Shown: positions 1 through 6,501 of the stretch, one piece after another
Position numbering within the stretch: the first letter of the stretch is position 1
How the letters are laid out: each line of letters opens with the position of its first letter
NCBI GenBank assembly: GCA_937903135.1
Contig: CALDAH010000030.1
Location: forward strand, 1 to 25,693
Length of the DNA stretch: 25,693 nt
Direction: 5' to 3'
DNA from: an uncultured Alphaproteobacteria bacterium
GTDB taxonomy: Bacteria; Pseudomonadota; Alphaproteobacteria; Rs-D84
Program-made: the position numbers and the translations under genes
The notes under the pieces: model-generated
Told to the model about the DNA's origin: nothing
Seen by the model: only the letters and a program-made list of their open reading frames with translations
The model's database searches: none

Positions 1-65
1 CGGCGCAACCCGATATAATCGGGAATACAGTTATCCGTACAACACCGGCCGGCGGCCATACATAG
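1..65 (+). CDS. Possible 3' end of a gene entering from the left edge
   Basis: Frame 3 is open from the left edge and ends in TAG at 63-65, giving about 20 C-terminal residues (ending TTPAGGHT). A bidirectional terminator hairpin follows at 95-125, which fits the end of a plus-strand gene converging on rpsD. Frame 2 is also open, through the hairpin to a TAA near 130, so the frame is uncertain. Too little is visible to name a product, and it may not be coding. Confidence 0.3.
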   Translation, partial: AQPDIIGNTVIRTTPAGGHT

Positions 66-94
66 AACCGATGCGGGCCACGGATATTTACAGC

Positions 95-125
95 AAAAAA
101 AATCCCCCGTTCGGGGGAATTTTTT
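95..125. terminator. Bidirectional intrinsic terminator between rpsD and the left-edge gene
   Basis: A six-pair stem (103-108 with 113-118, loop GTTC) is flanked by A8 on the left and T6 on the right. Read on the minus strand it gives a GC stem followed by eight T, directly after the rpsD stop codon. Read on the plus strand it gives the stem followed by six T, so it can serve converging transcripts. Confidence 0.85.
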
Positions 126-126
126 A

Positions 127-759
127 TTAACGTGAATAGAATTCAACAACCAATTCCGGTGACATCTGTACAGGATACGGAACATCCGCAAATGCCGGTA
201 CACGTGTAAATGTCGCGGTAAAGTTTGCACTGTCAACGTTAATGTAATCCGGGAATGCGCGTTCCGCAGATTCCAATGCCAAAACAACCAACGGCATCTG
301 TTTTGCTTTTTCACTAACAGTAATTACATCGCCCGGGCGAACCTGGTATGATGAGATTTTTACGCGTTTACCGTTAACATAGATATGACCGTGGCTGACC
401 AACTGACGTGCCGAGAATACGGTTGGTGCTAATTTTGCACGATAAACAACTGCATCCAAACGACGTTCCAGCAAACCGATTAAGTTATCCGGTGTATCGC
501 CTTTCATATTGGCGGCTTCTAAATAATATGCGCGGAACTTCTTTTCCCCGACGTTACCATAGTAACCCTTTAAAGTCTGTTTTGCGCGCATCTGTTTTGC
601 GTAATCAGATGAATTACCGCCACGTGATGTTGGCCCATGCTGACCGGGTTTGTATTTACGTTTGTTAAACGGTGATTTTGCCTGCCCCCATAGGTTAACA
701 CCCAAGCGACGGCTGATTTTTAATTTACGAGTGCTACGTTTTGCACCTGCTCTTGCCAT
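127..759 (-). CDS. rpsD: 30S ribosomal protein S4
   Basis: A 210-residue protein, the usual length for bacterial S4, which binds 16S rRNA early in small-subunit assembly and can repress its own translation. The N-terminus has the S4 pattern with GVNLWG and the KYKPGQHG segment. The S4 RNA-binding domain lies at about residues 99-160, including LERRLD, VVYRAKLAPT, RQLVSHGHIYVNGKRV and the following PGD. The start is supported by AAGGAT 6 nt upstream (CCAAAAGGATATAAAATG on the minus strand). The gene stands alone, as is common in Alphaproteobacteria, rather than in a large ribosomal operon. No convincing -35/-10 pair was found in the 143 bp upstream. Confidence 0.98.
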   Translation of the reverse strand: MARAGAKRSTRKLKISRRLGVNLWGQAKSPFNKRKYKPGQHGPTSRGGNSSDYAKQMRAKQTLKGYYGNVGEKKFRAYYLEAANMKGDTPDNLIGLLERRLDAVVYRAKLAPTVFSARQLVSHGHIYVNGKRVKISSYQVRPGDVITVSEKAKQMPLVVLALESAERAFPDYINVDSANFTATFTRVPAFADVPYPVQMSPELVVEFYSR

Positions 760-902
760 TTTATATCCTTTTGGTTTTTTTATTGTGCCGGATGTTTCAC
801 AGAATCCTTATCATAACAGGACCAAAAAGCACTGTTACTTAATCAGTTCTGATTACCCAGCGGGATGCAGTTTATATTGTTTTTTATGAAAAATCAAGCA
901 TT

Positions 903-1455
903 TTATAAATAATAAAACCTATAAAAACCGGATTCTGTGGTATTTTCATCCCTGAAACCGATCATGACTACCCGCTGGCGAATCTGGGGGATATTATGGT
1001 CCGTACCTTTGACTATTTTATAATGAAAAGAATACCCCAGCGATCGTAATGATTGTGAAATGATTTCAAAGCATCGGCCACTTTGCGCGGTTAATAACCC
1101 CTTTACGTTTTCCAAAAAAAAACGCCCGGGGACGGCGCTGTTTAAGTATTTCTAATATATAGAAAAACATCGTACCACGCGTTTGATCGGCAAACCCTTG
1201 GCGGCGACCCAGAACCGAAAAAGACTGACACGGGAATCCGGCACAGAGTATGTCAAAATCCGGTATATCCGCGGGATTTAACGTTGTAATATCATCGGCA
1301 ATGCAATCCGGCGGCATATTAAAATTTGCCTGATATACCCGACGCGCCCATTTGTCTTTGTCACAGGCAAAAACGCACTTCGCCCCGGCATTTTCAAATG
1401 CGATATCAAATCCCCTGACGCCGGAAAATAAATCTATAAATTTATATTGTGTCAT
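903..1455 (-). pseudogene. Decayed C5-cytosine DNA methyltransferase (Dcm family), frameshifted and lacking its target-recognition domain
   Basis: Two reading frames join into one Dcm-type enzyme that would methylate cytosine C5 in DNA. The first frame, from ATG at 1455 with GGAG 8 nt upstream, has motif I (DLFSGVRGF) and the motif IV catalytic loop (GFPCQSFS). After RPRAFF the frame is lost in a run of nine T on the minus strand (A9 at 1114-1122). Removing one base restores motif VI (FFLENVKGLL), and the second frame continues to motif VIII (QIRQRVVMIGFR). It then stops at 903. The target-recognition domain and motifs IX-X are absent, so the enzyme is less than about two-thirds of normal length. 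No restriction endonuclease gene is adjacent. Two independent lesions argue for decay, although the homopolymer alone could be an assembly error or a phase-variable tract. Confidence 0.88.
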
Positions 1456-1475
1456 AAATAACTCCGTATAAAAAA

Positions 1476-1496
1476 TCCCCGTGCGTGGCACGGGGG
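1476..1496 (-). terminator. Intrinsic terminator just upstream of the methyltransferase remnant
   Basis: An eight-pair stem (1477-1484 with 1488-1495, loop GTG) is followed on the minus strand by ATTTTTTAT. It lies 20-40 nt before the methyltransferase start codon, leaving no room for a separate promoter, so expression of the remnant would need readthrough. Confidence 0.7.
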
Positions 1497-1503
1497 ATGG
1501 AAA

Positions 1504-1526
1504 TAAAAAAGCGGCCCTATGGCCGT
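1504..1526 (-). terminator. Second, tandem intrinsic terminator after the DUF3781-type gene
   Basis: A five-pair GC stem (1512-1516 with 1521-1525, loop CTAT) followed on the minus strand by CTTTTTTATTT. It sits about 40 bp after the stop codon at 1567 and forms a tandem pair with the hairpin at 1476-1496. Confidence 0.65.
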
Positions 1527-1566
1527 GTTTGCGTGTTATTTATTATAACATAAATCACCTGAAAAA

Positions 1567-1818
1567 TCAATGGGTTTTATGCGCTGTAATAATCCCATTA
1601 CTCGCGGCGTTAATGGTTATTACGCACCCGGGTATATAAACATAAAAATTTTTCCCACGTCTAATAACCGTCCGATCCCGCGCGCCGATAATCGCATGGC
1701 GACACCACGCCACAGGATCATCACAATCCAACATCAAATTACGCCGAATCCTGTCCGCCCCGCGATCGGTCGTATGCAGCAAATCCATTGAAATGTCCGT
1801 TAAATCATTTATGGCCAT
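1567..1818 (-). CDS. DUF3781-type small protein
   Basis: An 83-residue soluble protein without signal peptide or membrane segment. The order LLHTTDRGADRIRRNL, then WCRHAI, then GKNFYVYIPGCVITINA and IITAHK matches my memory of the DUF3781 family (short bacterial proteins of unknown function), with the His-Thr-Thr start and the final ITINA...ITAHK block intact. This is recognition by motif, not by search. No ribosome-binding site precedes the ATG. Instead a TTGAAT-17-TATTTT promoter candidate places the predicted transcription start at or next to the ATG, suggesting a leaderless mRNA. An internal ATG (residue 11, before DLLHTT) is the alternative start. Two tandem terminators follow. Confidence 0.75.
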   Translation of the reverse strand: MAINDLTDISMDLLHTTDRGADRIRRNLMLDCDDPVAWCRHAIIGARDRTVIRRGKNFYVYIPGCVITINAASNGIITAHKTH

Positions 1819-1824
1819 ATATAA

Positions 1825-1853
1825 AAAATATCTTAAAATTTTCAGATATTCAA
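1825..1853 (-). promoter_or_regulatory. Candidate promoter of the DUF3781-type gene
   Basis: On the minus strand, TTGAAT (1848-1853), a 17-nt spacer and TATTTT (1825-1830). Only 6 nt separate the -10 box from the ATG at 1818. The boxes are moderate matches in AT-rich DNA. Confidence 0.4.
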
Positions 1854-1872
1854 AATAAATTTTATAGATAAT

Positions 1873-1903
1873 GAAAAATTTAATGGGGGAAAATCCCCCA
1901 TTA
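1873..1903 (-). terminator. Intrinsic terminator of the 54-residue gene
   Basis: A perfect nine-pair stem (1881-1889 with 1895-1903, loop AAAAT) with AATTTTT following on the minus strand, about 50 bp after the stop at 1954. The plus side has only a broken A/T run. Confidence 0.8.
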
Positions 1904-1953
1904 AAAACTTTTGCTATATATTATCAAAGCCGATACATTACAGAAAAATATAA

Positions 1954-2118
1954 TTATTTTTCGTTTTGTTCGCTTATCTTTGTAATATCAATACCGCGTT
2001 TCAATAATGCACTGGCCATGGAAAACACCTGAGCTTCACCTTTCTTATATGATGCAGCCTTACTTGCGCCCTTTAGTGCGTCAGCGGCAGAATTAAAATT
2101 TTTTACATTATCAGTCAT
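1954..2118 (-). CDS. 54-residue hypothetical protein
   Basis: I do not recognise this protein. It starts MTDNVKNFNSAADALKGASK, is rich in Ala, Ser and Lys, has no signal peptide or membrane segment, and ends in a charged tail (KISEQNEK); a small mostly helical cytosolic protein is likely. The start at 2118 is fixed by AAGAGG about 8 nt upstream and by the promoter: the -10 box is at 2158-2163, so the longer reading frame that begins at 2172 starts upstream of the transcription start. A strong promoter and a good terminator bracket it, so it is a real transcription unit even though it is short. Readthrough from the OmpA-type gene upstream is also possible because no terminator separates them. 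Confidence 0.75.
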   Translation of the reverse strand: MTDNVKNFNSAADALKGASKAASYKKGEAQVFSMASALLKRGIDITKISEQNEK

Positions 2119-2157
2119 TTTCAATGCCTCTTTAAAAACATCTCTCTGACACGAAGC

Positions 2158-2186
2158 AATATATACCGACAAAAATATTTTGTCAA
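2158..2186 (-). promoter_or_regulatory. Strong sigma70-type promoter of the 54-residue gene, with an operator-like palindrome
   Basis: On the minus strand, TTGACA (2181-2186), a 17-nt spacer and TATATT (2158-2163). A 17-nt perfect inverted repeat, GACAAAA-TAT-TTTTGTC (2168-2184), overlaps the -35 box and spacer, where a repressor could bind. Confidence 0.85.
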
Positions 2187-2213
2187 GTATTAAATTCCCC
2201 GCCGCATCAGATG

Positions 2214-3713
2214 TTAATAGTTACAACCGTACATTCCGCAATTACCGTCGGTTGAATATTCCTCTACCTCAACCGCTACGGGGCCGGGCTGTGCGGGTTC
2301 TGTATAATGAACTTCCTTTACAACGCGAACACGGCGGTTTTCTGCGTTCGGTGTATTATCCGGCGTCGGTACTTTCAGTCCCTGTTCACCGGCCGATACG
2401 GCAACGATCTGGCTGGCCGGGATACCGTATTTAATTAACATCTTTTGAACCGCATCCGCGCGACGTCCCCCCAGCGCATAGTTATAATTTACGCTGCCAA
2501 CGGTATCGGTGTGCCCAACAACGGATACTTTTATATTTTTATTTGACTGGGTCGCGGTTGCCAATTTCTTAATCAATTCCTGGTATTCAGGTTTAATTGT
2601 GGCCTTGTCAAAATCAAATCTGATTTCAAATATCTCTTCCATGACGTGCTGTTTCGGCTCTAATGGGATCTGCTGAACCTTTATCATGGTTTTTTCACCG
2701 GCCATTGCCTGAATTTTATCCAGTCGTGCGTTAATCGCCGCCAGTTCGGAACGCATTGCCATCATCATATTAATAAATTCTTCGCGCGTTACCAGTTCGT
2801 CCCCGATCATCGGGATATCATCTGCTGCGGCACAGCTATCGCCGTCGGCACATTGCCCGGCAACCGTGTTATTATTGCTGTTTTCAATTGATTTATCGCC
2901 GCCGTAAATATTTTGATTAAATACCATCGGCTGAACCGGTACAGGGTTAATCAGATTTTCCGGTACATTTACGTTATTTACAATAATTACCCCTTCGCGC
3001 GCAGCAGATGCCCGGTTCATAGCGGCCAAATTACGCGTATCCGGATAATAAGAGTTCCCACGTGTCGTGGTGGTTGCGACCATCATTTCACCGTTATTAT
3101 CTGTAATATCGGTAACGGTTGTATTTGTAACGGATTTCTTTACAACCTTGCCGCCGCGACAGTCACGCAGTGCCGTCATTGCTTTTTTAAAACGATCGCG
3201 ACATTGACGTGCGGTTGCCCCCTGCCCCGATGCAGCCGCGGACAGCCAGCAGTCGAATTTTGCCTGTGCCTCGGCCGCCAGTTCAGGGTTATTATCACTG
3301 GCGTCGTTCTTTAATTCATTTAACAGCTCGTTATACGCAGAATATAGCTCAAACCCTTGCTGTTCATCATCAATTGGCCAATTTTCCAATGTTTCAGGGA
3401 ACGGCAGCTCGCCCGAGAATGCCGCGACAGCCTTTTGTGCGAACAGTTCGCCCATATCGGCATAACCGCTGGTTCGTGCATTATAAATTGCATATGAACG
3501 GTAATTCATCGCTAATTGGTTCAGAAAAGAATCTTTATGCGGTGCGGAATATACGTCCAGGCTTTCCACATAATCAACCGTTGGCGTTGATACCGGCCCG
3601 TAGTATACGTCATCATTATTTTTATGTCCCGCGCACCCGGTCAATACCGCCACAGATGCAATTACCAACATCCGAGATATAATCCATGTTGAAACAACAG
3701 ATTTATTTTTCAT
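2214..3713 (-). CDS. OmpA-family lipoprotein, peptidoglycan-associated
   Basis: A 499-residue exported lipoprotein. The N-terminus is an uncleaved-to-lipobox signal: hydrophobic residues 15-24 then LTGC (24-27), with Ala at +2, which normally directs a lipoprotein to the outer membrane. Residues of about 30-360 are unrecognised, with several Cys, an Asn/Thr-rich stretch and a short predicted helix near 315-340. The C-terminal OmpA domain (about 365-475) shows IRFDFDKATIKPEYQ, VVGHTDTVGSVNYN, LGGRRADAV and the closing NRRVRVV, the family's diaminopimelate/peptidoglycan-binding core. It probably tethers the outer membrane to the cell wall. AAAGGAAA lies 5 nt before the ATG, and a TTTACT-17-TATAAT promoter is just upstream. 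It is much longer than Pal, so Pal itself is unlikely. Confidence 0.9.
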   Translation of the reverse strand: MKNKSVVSTWIISRMLVIASVAVLTGCAGHKNNDDVYYGPVSTPTVDYVESLDVYSAPHKDSFLNQLAMNYRSYAIYNARTSGYADMGELFAQKAVAAFSGELPFPETLENWPIDDEQQGFELYSAYNELLNELKNDASDNNPELAAEAQAKFDCWLSAAASGQGATARQCRDRFKKAMTALRDCRGGKVVKKSVTNTTVTDITDNNGEMMVATTTTRGNSYYPDTRNLAAMNRASAAREGVIIVNNVNVPENLINPVPVQPMVFNQNIYGGDKSIENSNNNTVAGQCADGDSCAAADDIPMIGDELVTREEFINMMMAMRSELAAINARLDKIQAMAGEKTMIKVQQIPLEPKQHVMEEIFEIRFDFDKATIKPEYQELIKKLATATQSNKNIKVSVVGHTDTVGSVNYNYALGGRRADAVQKMLIKYGIPASQIVAVSAGEQGLKVPTPDNTPNAENRRVRVVKEVHYTEPAQPGPVAVEVEEYSTDGNCGMYGCNY

Positions 3714-3740
3714 AAAAATTTCCTTTCTATAATCTTTTAT

Positions 3741-3769
3741 ATTATACGCATTTTAAGGGTATGAGTAAA
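3741..3769 (-). promoter_or_regulatory. Promoter of the OmpA-family lipoprotein gene
   Basis: On the minus strand, TTTACT (3764-3769), a 17-nt spacer and a consensus TATAAT (3741-3746). The expected start near 3734 leaves a leader of about 20 nt that contains the ribosome-binding site. Confidence 0.75.
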
Positions 3770-3783
3770 GCGAAAAGTCACAT

Positions 3784-3814
3784 AAAAAAACACCGCATCA
3801 CGTGGTGTTTTTTT
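3784..3814. terminator. Bidirectional terminator after the secreted protein gene at 3813-4616
   Basis: A six-pair stem (3791-3796 with 3802-3807, loop ATCAC) flanked by A7 on the left and T7 on the right. On the minus strand the T run follows the stop codon at 3813-3815 immediately; the stop overlaps the flank. Confidence 0.8.
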
Positions 3815-4616
3815 ACCTATCCAGTAACTGGGTTGCCAGTCCGCCAAGTGATGACATACCGCCCTTTAAATCACCGCCGGCGATGCCGCCAACCGACTGC
3901 ATAATTGTCCCGGTATTTGTTTGCGCCCCGGTTGTACTGATTGTATCTATCAAGAACTCGCCCCACATTGAACGCTTTTTCGCATTCAGCTTCGCATACG
4001 AACACTTTTCAATCTTAGCGATTAATTTAGCGGCCATCGTAGCCTCGGCCGGGGTATAGTCTGACTCGGCAAAATCAATCAGATTAAATATATCATATAT
4101 ATCTGATACTGTTTTTTCACTTTTCGGACATCGCGCCGATCCATCCGGACAGTATTTAGCAATACTTGCACGCGGGAAGTTTTCCCATACCATTCCGGTA
4201 TTTCCATCACCGGTAAAACGTTCATAACATATCTCGGCATCGGTCCCGGCGTTTTGTCGTACCGCCAACTGATATCCGCCCGTACTGGCCCGACACGGGT
4301 CACGGCCCAGCATACGCCGAAAATCATTTTCACTGGCGGCGCCGGTTTTTGCCCATTCCTTAACCGTATTATTTACGAAATTTATTTCCTGGGTTGACGG
4401 CATACATTCCGCCGTTAAATCTTTTTGTTTTTTATTTAATTGCTGAACCCCCGATACCAGATTTAAAACGGCCGGGACCAGGCTGGATACAGACGACGAT
4501 GCGTTGCTATCCTGTGTGGCGACCGGGGCAGCTTTCTTAACCGCGACAGCGGCCACGGCGTTATTTATAACCGTGCCAGCAATCAAGCCTGTTAAAATCA
4601 GCGATTTGAAATTCAT
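3813..4616 (-). CDS. Secreted protein of unknown function
   Basis: I do not recognise this family. The 267-residue product begins with a typical Sec signal (MNFKSLILTGLIAGTVINNAVA, cleavage near residue 22-25), so the mature protein is periplasmic or surface-located. It has an Ala/Ser-rich region (about 25-60), six Cys spread over the central part (around residues 70, 108, 131, 157, 164 and 204) that could form disulfides, and a Gly-rich C-terminus (SVGGIAGGDLKGG). The ATG has purine-rich AAAGAGAG directly in front, and a TATAAT box at 4631-4636 on the minus strand implies a very short leader. It is divergent from lptC and ends in a bidirectional terminator. The OmpA-type lipoprotein gene lies downstream with its own promoter. 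Confidence 0.85.
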   Translation of the reverse strand: MNFKSLILTGLIAGTVINNAVAAVAVKKAAPVATQDSNASSSVSSLVPAVLNLVSGVQQLNKKQKDLTAECMPSTQEINFVNNTVKEWAKTGAASENDFRRMLGRDPCRASTGGYQLAVRQNAGTDAEICYERFTGDGNTGMVWENFPRASIAKYCPDGSARCPKSEKTVSDIYDIFNLIDFAESDYTPAEATMAAKLIAKIEKCSYAKLNAKKRSMWGEFLIDTISTTGAQTNTGTIMQSVGGIAGGDLKGGMSSLGGLATQLLDR

Positions 4617-4667
4617 CTCTCTTTGGGTTGATTATAACACAAAAAATAAAATGAATAAATATAAAAA

Positions 4668-4696
4668 TTGCTTTTTATAACATAAAACGCTAAACT
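4668..4696 (+). promoter_or_regulatory. Candidate promoter of lptC-lptB
   Basis: TTGCTT (4668-4673), a 17-nt spacer and TAAACT (4691-4696). The -10 box ends 6 nt before the GTG start at 4703, so the transcript may be leaderless. Both boxes are moderate matches. Confidence 0.45.
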
Positions 4697-4702
4697 TAGC
4701 AT

Positions 4703-5182
4703 GTGAAAGCAGACAAACGCAGTTTTATTATTTTTACAAAGCACCGGCGACTTAAACGACTCTGGCAGTTTTTCTTTACCGGCTGGGGTCTGGTAATGGT
4801 TGCATCACTGGTCGCCGGGGCATTATTTACCCGTCAGTTATTATGGACGCCAATATCTGCGATAAATATGACAGATATTGTAAGTAATCAGTTTAAAATG
4901 ACCGGGGCATCGTTTGCCGGTACAGATTCCAACGGCGACCCATTTAAAATTCGTGCCGCATCAGGGTATCAGGAATACGAAAGCCCGGATATAATATACC
5001 TATCTGCGATATCGGGAACGGTTAATCGTAAATCGGGCGGGCAAAAAATAACCGATAACATATCGGCCCGGTCGGGACGTTATAACCGCCGGGATCGTAC
5101 AATTACACTGCAGGGAAACGTTCGGATAAATTCCAGTAACGGCGATCGTGTTTTAACAGATGAATTGGTGATAAGACTATGA
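4703..5182 (+). CDS. lptC: LPS export protein LptC
   Basis: A 159-residue bitopic inner-membrane protein of the LptB2FGC machine, which passes lipopolysaccharide from the inner membrane to the LptA bridge. One membrane segment (about residues 23-44, LVMVASLVAGALF) follows a basic N-terminus. The periplasmic part has the LptC/OstA beta pattern: FKMTGASFAGTDSNGDPF, YLSAISGTV and the closing RTITLQGNVRINS...DELVIRL. It is somewhat shorter than typical LptC. The start must be GTG, since the overlapping ATG at 4701 is followed at once by TGA, and no ribosome-binding site is visible. It overlaps lptB by 4 nt (ATGA), indicating translational coupling. lptA, which often sits between the two in Proteobacteria, is absent here. 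Confidence 0.85.
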   Translation: MKADKRSFIIFTKHRRLKRLWQFFFTGWGLVMVASLVAGALFTRQLLWTPISAINMTDIVSNQFKMTGASFAGTDSNGDPFKIRAASGYQEYESPDIIYLSAISGTVNRKSGGQKITDNISARSGRYNRRDRTITLQGNVRINSSNGDRVLTDELVIRL

Positions 5183-5907
5183 AGCAATCAGTACTACGCG
5201 TTGAACATTTATCAAAATCATACGGCAAGCGAATGGTTATTCGCGATATATCCATGGTCGCACGTCAGGGCGAATCGGTTGGTCTGCTCGGGCCGAATGG
5301 GGCGGGAAAAACCACTGCGTTTTATTGCATAACAGGTCAGCTTGGTGCGACCGGCGGTCAGATATTTTTAAACTCTCAGGATATTACGCACCTGCCCTTT
5401 TATCAGCGGGCGCGTTTGCATATTGGCTATCTGCCCCAGGAAAACAGTGTTTTTCGCGGTCTGACGGTTGAACAGAATATTATGGCGATATTAGAGGTTG
5501 TTGAACCCGATAAAAAGCAGCGTAAAAAGAAGCTGGACGCGTTATTAGAAGAGTTTTCAATATCGCGCCTGCGTAACAGTCCGGCAACGGCCCTATCGGG
5601 CGGGGAACGTCGTCGCGTGGAAATCGCACGTGCGCTGGCAAATGACCCAAAGTTTATATTATTGGACGAACCATTTGCAGGAATTGACCCGATCGCCGTA
5701 AACGAGATTCGCAGCCTGGTATCCCAGCTAAAAAACCGTGGCCTGGGGGTAATTATTACCGATCATAACGTACGCGAAACACTTGGGATTACCGACCGGA
5801 GTTATGTACTGCACGACGGGAAAATTTTAAAACACGGTACAACCGCCGAAATCGTAAAAGACGAAATGGTAAAGAAAGTATACCTAGGCGAGGATTTTGT
5901 AATGTAA
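5179..5907 (+). CDS. lptB: LPS export ABC transporter ATP-binding protein LptB
   Basis: A 242-residue cytoplasmic ATPase that powers lipopolysaccharide extraction by LptFG. It has a Walker A (GPNGAGKT, residues 38-45), a Q-loop (YLPQENSVFRGLTVEQN), the signature LSGGERRRVEIARAL (about 139), Walker B and catalytic Glu (ILLDEPFAGIDPIAV) and the switch His (ITDHNVRET). The PQ-x-SVFRGLTVEQN and FAGIDPIAV stretches are characteristic of LptB rather than other ABC ATPases. Length matches the family. The start codon overlaps the lptC stop. The gene ends 40 bp before a hairpin shared with the opposing tRNA gene. Confidence 0.95.
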   Translation: MKQSVLRVEHLSKSYGKRMVIRDISMVARQGESVGLLGPNGAGKTTAFYCITGQLGATGGQIFLNSQDITHLPFYQRARLHIGYLPQENSVFRGLTVEQNIMAILEVVEPDKKQRKKKLDALLEEFSISRLRNSPATALSGGERRRVEIARALANDPKFILLDEPFAGIDPIAVNEIRSLVSQLKNRGLGVIITDHNVRETLGITDRSYVLHDGKILKHGTTAEIVKDEMVKKVYLGEDFVM

Positions 5908-5940
5908 CCCCGGGGCATCCGTCCGATATGATAATTAGAT

Positions 5941-5975
5941 AAAAAACATCCCGCGATATATTCGCGGGATTTATT
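5941..5975. terminator. Terminator shared by lptB and tRNA-Ser
   Basis: A nine-pair stem (5948-5956 with 5962-5970, loop TATAT). On the minus strand it is followed by GTTTTTT, a good terminator for the tRNA gene. On the plus strand TTATTATATT follows, weaker but usable for lptB. Confidence 0.8.
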
Positions 5976-5982
5976 ATATTCC

Positions 5983-6072
5983 TGGCGGAGACGAAGGGAT
6001 TTGAACCCTTGATACAGTTGCCCGTATACGCGATTTCGAGTCGCGCGCATTCAACCACTCTGCCACGTCTCC
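5983..6072 (-). tRNA. tRNA-Ser, anticodon CGA
   Basis: On the minus strand the 90-nt gene starts GGAGACG and ends CGTCTCC-G-CCA, giving a complete seven-pair acceptor stem and a genome-encoded CCA. The D arm has GGCAGAGTGGTTGAATGC. The anticodon stem CGCGA/TCGCG encloses the loop CTCGAAA, so the anticodon is CGA (plus-strand 6036-6038), reading UCG codons. A long variable arm (TATACGGGCAACTGTATC) identifies a class II tRNA such as Ser. The T arm is AAGGG-TTCAAAT-CCCTT. Confidence 0.97.
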
Positions 6073-6083
6073 GTGTGCTGGGT

Positions 6084-6111
6084 ATTATACAGAATAGGAT
6101 TTCTTTTGCAA
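6084..6111 (-). promoter_or_regulatory. Promoter of tRNA-Ser
   Basis: On the minus strand, TTGCAA (6106-6111), a 16-nt spacer and consensus TATAAT (6084-6089), about 11 nt before the mature tRNA 5' end. Confidence 0.7.
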
Positions 6112-6121
6112 GGGTTTATAT

Positions 6122-6149
6122 TTGACTTTATTTTCAACCGTTATACAAT
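6122..6149 (+). promoter_or_regulatory. Candidate promoter of the ATL gene
   Basis: TTGACT (6122-6127), a 16-nt spacer and TACAAT (6144-6149). Only 7 nt lie between the -10 box and the ATG at 6157, so the mRNA would be leaderless or nearly so. Confidence 0.55.
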
Positions 6150-6156
6150 TTGGATC

Positions 6157-6501
6157 ATGAAAACATTTAACGAACAAGTTTATGATATAGTCGCAAAAAT
6201 TCCCGCCGGTCGCGTGGCAACATTTGGTCAAATCGCCCAGATGATCGGACGCCCGCGTATGGCGCGATTTGTCGGATATGCGTCTAATAATAAAAACAGC
6301 TGGCATCTGCCATGGCATCGCGTAGTATTTAAAGACGGCAGCCTCTGCGGGGCGGGATTTTTTGATCAGCAGTATAAGGCACTGAAATCCGAAGGTGTTA
6401 AATTTACCCGCGATAAAAAGGTTATTATGGATCAATATCAATGGAATCCTGAACGTGATGGCGTACCGATGGATATTCGCGACTTCCCGCTGGTATTCTA
6501 A
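6157..6501 (+). CDS. Alkyltransferase-like protein (ATL), MGMT-family DNA-damage recognition protein
   Basis: A 114-residue protein matching the DNA-binding domain of O6-methylguanine-DNA methyltransferase (IPAGRVATFGQIAQMIG, then ARFVGYAS). The active-site PCHR is PWHRVV here: Trp replaces the alkyl-accepting Cys, the defining feature of ATL proteins (E. coli YbaZ, yeast Atl1). Such proteins flip out and bind O6-alkylguanine and pass it to nucleotide excision repair rather than repairing it. The start at 6157 is chosen because family homology begins at FNEQVYDIVAKIP and a promoter ends 7 nt upstream. Longer reading-frame starts lie inside the tRNA promoter. The stop overlaps by 4 nt the stop of the converging autotransporter gene, with no terminator between them. 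Confidence 0.92.
   Translation: MKTFNEQVYDIVAKIPAGRVATFGQIAQMIGRPRMARFVGYASNNKNSWHLPWHRVVFKDGSLCGAGFFDQQYKALKSEGVKFTRDKKVIMDQYQWNPERDGVPMDIRDFPLVF

Noticed and set aside
1114..1122. A9 tract read as a functional phase-variation switch of an active methyltransferase
   Set aside because: Even with the frame restored the enzyme lacks its target-recognition domain and motifs IX-X.
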